Assembly: GCA_009767595.1 (NCBI GenBank)
Contig: VSDK01022210.1
Coordinates: 655,235 to 719,234, forward strand
Length of the DNA stretch: 64,000 bases
Direction: 5' to 3'
From: Symbiodinium kawagutii
Taxonomy: Eukaryota > Sar > Dinophyceae > Suessiales > Symbiodiniaceae
Below, one piece after another: positions 56,330-64,000 of this stretch. Both the position numbers and the translations under genes were made by a program. The notes below the pieces were generated by a model. It had not been told where the DNA came from and searched no databases. It saw nothing but the letters and a program-made list of their open reading frames with translations. Position 1 is the first letter of the stretch; every line of letters begins with the position of its first letter.

Positions 56330-56758
56330 CATCGTACTAACAGAATTTGTTGCTACTTACCAAACATGCTGTTGACCATTTCATTCTTACATCAACCTGC
56401 TTGTTTACAATCACCCACGGTCAACCGACCATTGATTGACTACGGACTTGAATGATACGCATTATTAGATTTATTAGCTAATATCAACCATCGGATATTA
56501 GCCATCCATTGCCCATCCTTAAGCCTGGCTCTTAACCACTACTCGCAACTATTCATCATCAGTAACAATTGAATCAGTCATCGATCAACCATCCCCTTAA
56601 ACCCATCTTCATACATGATCACTTGCCACTACTAACCCCCTTATTGATCAGGTGAGCATTCATTCAAAAGAAACTTAATCAAATAACAACCAATAACCGT
56701 GTATATCCATCCAACATTACCACTACTACTAACCATGTTCAAGTACAATCGATCAACC
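56330..56758. repeat. C/A-rich AACCATC low-complexity tract
   Basis: Loose ATCAACCATC/CCATTAACC words on the plus strand; no gene. Confidence 0.7.
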
Positions 56759-56867
56759 ACATGGGTGTTTCTCAAAATAGGGGTACCCCCAAATCATCCC
56801 CTATTAGACATTTACAATAATAAGCCAACCATTTTAGGGGGTCCCCTATTTTGAGAAACCACCACAT
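56759..56867 (+). mobile_element. Family B inverted-repeat element
   Basis: Left TGGGTGTTTCTCAAAATAGG, right CCTATTTTGAGAAACCACCA, CA at both ends; the best-preserved copy, 59 bases from the candidate exon at 56927. Confidence 0.9.
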
Positions 56868-56926
56868 CATCGCCGCTTCTCAACCGCTCAAGAGGCCAGC
56901 CTTCTTTTTTGGTTGCCACCGGCTAC

Positions 56927-57001
56927 CGCAACAGCCCAGAGTCTTCGGGCGGCCTTTTGCATCGTCAACTGGGCCGCGCAATGGTTCAAAACGGTTCGCT
57001 G
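56927..57001 (-). CDS. Candidate exon
   Basis: The acceptor CTCCCAG is followed by QRTVLNHCAAQLTMQKAA then RRLWAVA, and the donor GCG|GTAGCC. 75 bases, phase 0 both 5' and 3'. Amphipathic helix; gene assignment unknown. Confidence 0.5.
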
Positions 57002-57004
57002 CTG

Positions 57005-57420
57005 GGAGTGGTAAATCAACGGTGGATGAATGTTTGATGAGTGGTTGATGAATGGTGGATGACTGGTTAAATGGTTGGTGAATGGTATTGAATGATTGAT
57101 TCTGGTTCATGATGGCTAGTAGCTAGTAGTGGTTGATGAAAGTAGACTCAGGATCTTGAGTTGAGGTTGTTGAGACTTGCAATATGCAAAGGATTTTTTT
57201 AATGGAATGGTGGATTACTGGTTAATTGTTGGATAGTGGATGACTGGTTAATTGTTGGATAGTGGATGACTAGTTAATTGTTGATGAATGGTGGATGACT
57301 GGTTAATTGTTGATGAATGGTGGATGACTGATTAATTGTTGATGAGTGTGTGATGAATGGTTAATTCTGGTTCATGATGGCTAGTAGCTAGTAATGGTTG
57401 TATAGTGGTTAAGAATGCTT
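57005..57420. repeat. GGTTGATGAATGGTGGATGACT tract
   Basis: T/G-rich plus-strand repeats with a 30-40 base unit (GTGGATGACTGGTTAATTGTTG) repeated about five times at 57210-57345. Confidence 0.88.
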
Positions 57421-58544
57421 CGTGGCTCAGAATCTGTGGCAAATAAAATGTGAATCGCGGTCAAAAGTGAGTGGCTCGCAACGATCAACCCGGGGTTCTG
57501 GGTGTGCTCACTTGCGAGCCGATTGAAAAGTCATATGGCTGTTTCTTCAACAATAGGGATACACCCAAATCATCCTGTTTTAACCATGTATGAAAATAAA
57601 TGAATTAGTTGAAGTTAAAACTTGATTTCGCAATTATGGGTCGAACAAAAGAAAATCAAAACACATGTCTGGGGTACCCCCTGTCGAGTGACAGTTCAAC
57701 AGAAAACACATCACTACTTGGATGTGCAGCTGAGGTTACACTTGTAGAAATCAACCCTACATGGTGGCCTGTGACCCTTGTAGCCATGGCTTCTGCTTGT
57801 TAGGATCTCACAGCTGACTGTCCATTTCAGTCCCCTACCAGCCACAGCGGGACGTTTTGGTGTGCTGGAAGCTCAGTGCCATCCGAACCATGTGTAGGGC
57901 ATGTGTCGCTTCATTCTGAAGAATCAGCCATTGAACAGCCAAAATCAGGCATTCAACGCCCTGCATGAAGCACTCCTCATGGAACAGCTTCGCTGGTTCA
58001 TGTGATGCTCTGATACATGTGCTTCCTCCTCCCCAACAAAAAAAAGCTGACCAATCCTCATCCCTTCAGCAGTATGACCTTACTATATAGAGCTATATCC
58101 ACTCATCACCCAACCAACTGGCTACCCAAGGATATTTCTGGCCAACCAACAATTATGTAATTTTCAATAACATCAAAAAAGTAGTAAGCAACTATCTGCT
58201 TCAAACATATAAAGCTATATCCACTGATCACCAGCTATAACACATATACAACCAATCAATAACTGCATCGGTGTATATCAAATTAACTATTACAAACACC
58301 TGCTTACACAACTAACTATTCAACTAATTATTTAAAACATATTTTCCCTATAATTGGTTGGTTTGAACTCCTCATTATTGGTTGGTTAACTGCTTGACCC
58401 AGCTCGCCATATCAAGTCACAACTGCCTAAAGAACTGGCCACCCTTTCACCCACCATAGCCATATATAGCTGGTATATCCCCTATCATTGTGACTTATCA
58501 TCCCCTACTATTTTCTATTAACCAACCATTAACCAGCTATTAGC
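57421..58544. other. Non-coding stretch
   Basis: It contains a half family B element (57536-57600, CATATGGCTGTTTCTTCAAC) and a partial family D end near 58340-58405. No gene supported. Confidence 0.4.
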
Positions 58545-58655
58545 CATATGGGGGTTTCTCGAAAAAGCGGGAGCCCCAAAAATAGTTGCTTTACTACTAG
58601 TAACGATTCAAAAAGGATGATTTTGGGGTCCCCTATGGGTTGAGAAACACCCAAC
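58545..58655 (+). mobile_element. Family B inverted-repeat element
   Basis: Left TATGGGGGTTTCTCGAAAAAG, right CCTATGGGTTGAGAAACACCCA; a second GTTTTGAGAAACACCAAC follows, suggesting a nested or duplicated end. Confidence 0.75.
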
Positions 58656-58807
58656 TGTTTTGAGAAACACCAACTATTAGCCATTAACCAACCATTAACC
58701 AACCATTAACCAACCATTAACCAACCTTATATAGGTGGTATATCCCCTATTAGCCATATACCAACCATAGATCTACGCCACAGCCAACCATCGCCACCGC
58801 CCCCAGC

Positions 58808-58885
58808 CTGGCTGTAGAGCGGTCCTTCCGGCGCCGGCAAGGCACGCTGCCGGCGCAGCCGGAAGCGCCGTTGCAGGACGCTGAC
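58808..58885 (-). CDS. Candidate exon
   Basis: The acceptor GCGCCCAG is followed by VSVLQRRFRLRRQRALPAPE then GPLYSQ, and a GC donor (CAG|GCTGGG). 78 bases, phase 0. The plus strand is also open here, so strand is inferred from the neighbours. Confidence 0.42.
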
Positions 58886-59089
58886 CTGGGCGCGGAACGA
58901 CAACGGTACTACCAGATGGTGGCTTAGGGGGCCCTTGTGGTTTCATATGGTTTCTCATATGGTGTCTTCTATGGTTTCCTCTATGGTTTTTAGATGGTTT
59001 TAAATTGTTTTATATGTTTTTTTAAGGTTTTAAATGGTTTTAGAGGGGATTGCAATGGTTAATTGGGAATGACAACCGACAATGAAAAC

Positions 59090-59203
59090 ACTATGGTGGT
59101 TTCTCAAGCCATAGGGGACCCCCAATGGATGGTTTATTTCTTATAAATGGTTACTAAGCTGGATGATTTAGGGGTATCCCTATGACTTGAGAAACACCCA
59201 TAT
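59090..59203 (+). mobile_element. Family B inverted-repeat element
   Basis: Left TATGGTGGTTTCTCAAGCCA, right TGACTTGAGAAACACCCATA, TA at both ends. Confidence 0.85.
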
Positions 59204-60411
59204 TGGCCAAAAAACAACCTTTTGGCACTGTGGAACTCAAGAGTGATGAATTTGCTAAGATCAATCGATGATGCGTATTCAACAAATCATGGGCGCAACT
59301 GAAAAACAATGAATCACCAGTAACACTGCGGAAAAATTGGTCATGTGCGTCTTCGGTCACTACTTTTTTTTGGTTCCTGCCAACATCATTGTGAAGGTCG
59401 TAGCACATGAACGTCAAAACAGCAAACGAGAAAAATCAAACCATGTACGGAAGAACATCTGCTTAAATGAACGCCATAGATAATGAATCCAATAGCTATG
59501 TCCTACATCTCAATGCATCCAAAACCATATATCTTCGAAATGCTTAAGAAAATATTATTCAAATGTATTTGAATATCTGACTACCTTATTAGTATGGGCA
59601 CGTCATTGTGGCCGTGGACCAAAATTTTCCTTAAATGACAATATCAGTTTAAAACTGTTGGGGGGTGAACTGCTACCTTTTTTTGGTTGGTTGATAGTGG
59701 CTCATACTTAGTACTGTATTTCATGTATACCCTGTTCTTGTTGGTGATTCTCCCCCAATATCACCCACTACCAACCATTACCTACCATCAAAACCATTGT
59801 CAAGCCATATCAATGTATACCATCAGCCTCGAAAAACATCATCTTTAAAGGCTATTACTACAACCAACTATAACCACTTGTTTGAAAACTAAAATCTCAC
59901 CTTCTTCAGGTTTTCTGGGATAGAAGTCCCCATTTTTGTTCAATAACCACTATATGGTAGTGTCTCAGAATAGGGGTGGTACCCCCCAACCATCTATCAA
60001 TAATCATTTATAGCAACAAACCAACCATTTTTTGGGGTCCCCCATTTTTGTTCAATAACCACCATATAGTAGTTGTTGAACCATGAGTTTGTTGGTGATT
60101 CTCCCCTATTATTGACTATTATTAGCCACTATTAACCATTGCTAACCCCAATTGGTCAAAAAGCTGGTATATCCCCTATCATTGTTACTGATCATCCCCT
60201 ACTATTAGCCATTAACCAACCATTAACCAACCATGGTCCAACCATTAACCATATACCAACCATATAGCTGGTATATCCGAAATCACCAAAGATTAAATCC
60301 TGGGTAGCCATCATAACCTATTATTAGCCATTCACCAGCTATTAACCAACCATTAACCAGCCATTAACAATTAACCACTAAAAAATGGACAGAAGTCCCC
60401 ATGGATTGCAC
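59204..60411. other. Non-coding stretch, C/A-rich at the right end
   Basis: Includes a diverged family B element at about 59953-60068 and CCATTAACCAACC repeats at 60200-60370 leading up to the exon at 60412. Confidence 0.5.
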
Positions 60412-60557
60412 CATCCGCCACGACACGTAGGTGCAGGGCCGAGGCGCCACCATGGCCATGACGCGCAGCCTCTCCTCCTTCGCTTGCTGCCGTTCCAGCG
60501 CCCGCTCCGCCCCGAGGTATTCCACGAAGCCGCCCGCGAAGATGCCCGTGAAGGTGC
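60412..60557 (-). CDS. Exon of an unidentified membrane protein
   Basis: The acceptor GTGTCTAG is followed by TFTGIFAGGFVEYLGAERAL, ERQQAKEERLRVMAMV and then CTYVSWRM, with the donor ATG|GTGCAA. 146 bases, very strong G/C third positions. A glycine-rich membrane helix is followed by a charged helix. Not recognised. Confidence 0.65.
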
Positions 60558-60594
60558 CTAGACACAGCGGGATGAATTTCAGTGGTGGATGGGT

Positions 60595-60985
60595 CATTAA
60601 CAGTAATAGTGGTGGTTAATACATCTAATTAGTGGTGAATATAGTGTTTGCATAGGTGGTTATCAACAGTGGTTATGACATATAGTGGTGATTAACATAA
60701 GGTGGTGAATATAGTGGTTACTAGCTAGTGGTTAATATGGTGGTTAAAGGTAATAGTTGTTGATAGTGATAGCGATGATGGCTACTGAAATTTATAGTGT
60801 TTAACTAATAGTTGTCATTAGTGACATCTGGTGGTGAATATAGTATGGTGATTCAATAGTGGACTAATACAGTGGTTGATATAATTAGTTATCAATATCA
60901 TTGGTCAACTTTTTTGAGGTTATAGTGATATTCGTGAAGGTTAATAGTGGTTACTAGCTAGTGGTGAATATCGTGGGGTTGTTGC
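60595..60985. repeat. T/G-rich AGTGGTTAATA tract
   Basis: TAGTGGTGAATA/GTGGTTAATA words on the plus strand, opposite in sense to the C/A tract on the other side of the exon at 60412. Confidence 0.85.
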
Positions 60986-61153
60986 GTTGGCCATGTTGCT
61001 TGGCTACACCTCAATCCTCAATCTAGCCATCTTCAGATATAGATGCCGGTTTTTGAACAAACATGGCCATGGGTCATGGCTACATATTGACTCTAAGGCA
61101 CCAGGGGATCTCGGATCCCCTGGTGATCCCCTCTGCCAACTTGTCATCAACAC

Positions 61154-61227
61154 CGGTGCGGTCCCGACGAGGCGCCAGTGCAGCACATCCCCATAATCAA
61201 AAAGACCTGGGCAGCGTGGAGCCGATC
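61154..61227 (-). CDS. Candidate exon with a membrane helix
   Basis: The acceptor TCAGCCAG is followed by DRLHAAQVFLIMGMCCTG then ASSGPHR, and the donor CCG|GTGTTG. Hydrophobic core AAQVFLIMGMCC. Confidence 0.5.
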
Positions 61228-62102
61228 CTGGCTGAATGAATCACCATAATAACATCATAGATCCTAGATCTGATAAAAAAATCAAAGGAAATGCTTTTAA
61301 TACCGACCATCATTTAAAAATGATGGCATGGTTGATTTTTTTCCCGATATGCTAGATGTTTATTTAATGGATCAAGTATCACCATAGTATATTGATGGAC
61401 TAATGTATAAATTGATATACTTGGTTTAATTCGTCATGGATTTACATCAGTCCAACTACTTTATTACTGCATAAATGGCTGATTACGGATCTTTGATGAT
61501 TGATAATGGTTGATACATCGCAGATGATAATCAATAGCTGGTTAATAAATGGTTTGGCCGATGCTTATCCTATGAACAATGGTTGATTACTTTTGCTGAA
61601 AAAAAAGCTGGTAAAATCATAGTTGTTACAATTACAGTTGAAAATGGCTGATGAACCAGCAATAAATGAGGGTTCAATATGGCTGACCGATGGTTGACAG
61701 TTCATGAATCATGGCTGATCACGTTTGGTGGTGATTTGCGGGGTCGTTTCAAAATCTATAGGCCTACCATGATCTACCACTAACCATTTGATGAAATGAA
61801 CAAATATAGGTTAATCAATTGACATTCCTTATCAATCAATCAAACAGCCTGTGCTATCGAGTGACGAATCAGTCCTTTCCCTGATTGGTTCTACCTCTCT
61901 CTGCCTCCTGCAGTATCAAATGATAGCCAAGGATAGCCAAGGACCATGAAAGCCTAATGCTTGATGCTGGTTAAAATCAGCAAGACTCACAAGCAAAAAC
62001 ACTCATCAATCCTGATCAGTTTCAAGCATCACAAGACGTCATTCGCCAACCTTCACCATGATAAGCCGCACCACTAGGAATCACGGATCATGGTGGATCG
62101 AC
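61228..62102. other. Non-coding stretch
   Basis: AT-rich unique DNA; no exon supported. Confidence 0.4.
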
Positions 62103-62202
62103 ATATGGATCCAAGTGGCCAAGTGGAACGGCATGGAAATGCTCCTGTAGTCGGTGCAGGGATAGTCCTTGGTGATGATCGAGGCCGGAAGCTCCGCAAT
62201 GG
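62103..62202 (-). CDS. Candidate exon
   Basis: The acceptor TTCTTCAG is followed by IAELPASIITKDYPCTDYR then SISMPFHLATWIH. Donor AT|GTCGAT, or a GC site after HL, which would put the next exon in phase. Confidence 0.5.
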
Positions 62203-62238
62203 CTGAAGAACATTTGCTGTTTGCGAATTTGTGTAATG

Positions 62239-62360
62239 TTAACCCAGGATTAATAAACCCTAGGTTTATTAATTGGGGCGGTTACCATTCTAATGGGAAA
62301 CCAAGGCTTTTGGGGGATACCCCCTATTAATCAACCAGGGGTTTATTAATCCTGGGTTAC
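62239..62360 (+). mobile_element. Family C inverted-repeat element
   Basis: Left TTAACCCAGGATTAATAAAC, right GTTTATTAATCCTGGGTTA; about 28-base inverted repeats around a GGGGGATACCCCC core. Confidence 0.85.
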
Positions 62361-62813
62361 AATTATGTCATACCTACAGTCGGACAAGCTAAGGCATGAT
62401 AAGAACACACAAATCTCAAACATGTGAGATAAATGGCCTGGGTTTAGCTACTCCAAAGAAATTGCTGGGCGGCACCTTCGATTTTAGCACAAGAGCTGAG
62501 CTGTCGTCTGCCTAACATGGACAGCTGACAAGTGTTGGCAACACAGTGCCGTAGATCAAAGTGACCATGCTTCTTGCTTCGAATTACTCATAATAAATGT
62601 GGATCCTTGTATAACTTGCGTCTGCTTAGAAACTTGATATGGGCAACTATTGCTAAACAATCTACTAGCAATAGTTGTCTTCCTTGTATAACTTGTGTAT
62701 GCCAATGTAGTTGTATAAAACAGATTTGGCAACTGTTACTATCAGCCATGATTTTTTCCCTGCCATATGATTGGTTACCAAACATAGTTTATTGATTTGT
62801 TTCCTTGTGTATG
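62361..62813. other. Non-coding stretch
   Basis: Unique AT-rich sequence, nothing recognised. Confidence 0.35.
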
Positions 62814-63093
62814 ATACCCTCTAGTGAACTAACATGACAATGGAAAATCCACCATTGTTAGGAAAACCCTTTATGTTCAAATTATGGCATATATGAGTTT
62901 ATGGTTTAAACCCTTTTTGTGTTTCCTATCCACCAAAGTGGCAAATCATCCATTTATGGTCTATTTACCCTATTGCCAAGTTAGTTCACCAGAGGGTAAT
63001 CTAACATGGCAATAAAACAATCACCATTTCCAATAGGTAAGTAAGAAACAAATGGTGGATGATCCATCGCCAAGTTAGTTCACCAAAGGATAA
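62814..63093 (+). mobile_element. Family E elements, nested or tandem
   Basis: Left TACCCTCTAGTGAACTAAC; right ends AAGTTAGTTCACCAGAGGGTAA at 62999 and AAGTTAGTTCACCAAAGGATAA at about 63093. Two copies share one region. Confidence 0.65.
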
Positions 63094-63817
63094 TCCCCTA
63101 TTGTTGGTTAACCACCATCATTATTATTGGTTTTAACCACTATTGTTAGCCATTATTAGCTTGTTAACCATTGTTGTAATAACCCTTAACCGCCTATTGT
63201 TGTTCCTTTCATCACTGGAGATCCCAGGTCAAGGCGCTCCAGTGAGATGGATCAAGCCATGCGGCAGTCCCACCTGGGACGAGCGAAGTTCTCACAACGG
63301 ACTCGCAGTGAAAAGCTGTGAGAATCGACGGTGTTCATGGGGTCTGTGGCCGGAGAGTTGGGATTTCTTGGGGCGAACAATTTGAAATACTGAATGTTTA
63401 GCTAGGAGGTATGTTTTGAATCCACGATTTTCATCGGGTTGATGGCCGGAGTTTTTCGGATTCTTGAGGGAGAATAATTTAAGATCTCTTTGTGTTCAGC
63501 CAGAAGGAATATTCATAGTTTGATCACTTGGTAAACGATTTTCGGTTCGGGAAGTTCATCTCAATTCTGGGGTATCAGTTGATTAAAACTGGATGATGGC
63601 CAACTGATGTCACAGCACACTCAGCCATGAACAACTTCTATCAATCGACGGATTATCGATTCGACGCGTTGATCTGGCTGAATGGCAGCTGAACATCTGG
63701 TCCACTACCAATGGCCATGAATGGTCTAATCGGCCCAGGGCACCAACATCCAAAATCAGCCCAAAGCACCATGGAAAGTGCCATAGAAGGATGGATTGAG
63801 TACCTGGGCGACCTGAC
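63094..63817. other. Non-coding stretch
   Basis: CCATTATTAACC repeats to 63190, then a G/C-richer island at 63220-63310 without a clear frame. Confidence 0.4.
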
Positions 63818-63943
63818 CTGTGCCCCATCAAGGCGGCAGCTACCATCACCGCAACCGCCATCCCCCAGCGGTGAACGCTCGCCGTAACGGGGCTCAGGGA
63901 CCAAGACATTTTCGAAGCGCTCGCCCACTTCGCCTCCCGAGTC
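63818..63943 (-). CDS. Candidate exon at the right end
   Basis: Acceptor TCCGTGTGAG, donor CACAG|GTCAGG, 126 bases. Two frames are open: DSGGEVGERFENVLVPEPRY (phase 0 at both ends) and one ending in a membrane-like WGMAVAVMVAAALMG with higher G/C third positions. Unresolved. Confidence 0.5.
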
Positions 63944-64000
63944 CTCACACGGAAGCAAACGGTCATGAGACCATGAGGGTTTGAGATGGTTCGAGATGAA

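Noticed and set aside
58808-58885. Plus-strand reading of this island (RSFRRRQGTLPAQPEA...)
   Set aside because: Equally open and with good splice-like borders, but all confident exons nearby are on the minus strand; kept only as an alternative.

Overview
The window looks like dinoflagellate nuclear DNA (a Suessiales/Symbiodiniaceae-type genome is my best guess). The reasons are: every coding segment I can support lies on the minus strand; the genes are cut into very short exons whose splice donors include GC and probably GA as well as GT; the introns are filled with low-complexity CCATTAACC/GGTTAATGG sequence and small inverted-repeat elements; and a large LINE-type retroelement is present. 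There are two assembly gaps (5463-5472 and 53268-53924).

Layout, left to right. 1 to about 8.96 kb: most of a non-LTR retrotransposon on the minus strand, cut by the left window edge. Its order is ORF1 (RanBP2-like zinc finger plus coiled coil), then a giant ORF2 with a long unrecognised N-terminal part, an RNase H domain, an AP-type endonuclease and a reverse transcriptase. 9-20.5 kb: mostly repeat-rich non-coding DNA, with one uninterrupted gene for a secreted cysteine-rich protein (11082-11804), copies of a roughly 100 bp inverted-repeat element, and a 698 bp retro-inserted coding fragment flanked by an 18 bp target duplication. 20.5-27 kb: short exons of an alpha/beta-hydrolase-like gene and a small membrane-protein ORF. 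29-41.5 kb: exons of a TPR protein resembling the TPR part of SGT1, with a probable first exon at 41220-41481, interrupted by a degenerate satellite (35.8-36.8 kb) and a GATA-rich tract. 42.9-55.4 kb: about a dozen exons of 34-94 bases that join in phase into a voltage-gated-channel fold (S2, S3, S4, S4-S5 linker, S5, pore, S6) whose pore reads LLGEW instead of the K+-channel TVGYG. 52.6-54.1 kb: a 12 bp-unit minisatellite with a 192 bp higher-order period, then a gap and a second minisatellite. 56.9-63.9 kb: further candidate minus-strand exons, some with membrane segments, not assigned to a family.

The host genes are single-direction and probably independent. I infer no shared pathway, although an ion channel and a co-chaperone-like TPR protein are both ordinary housekeeping or signalling functions. 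Exon ends were chosen by hand from reading frame, codon bias, AG acceptors and phase agreement, and may be off by a few bases; no database search was possible.
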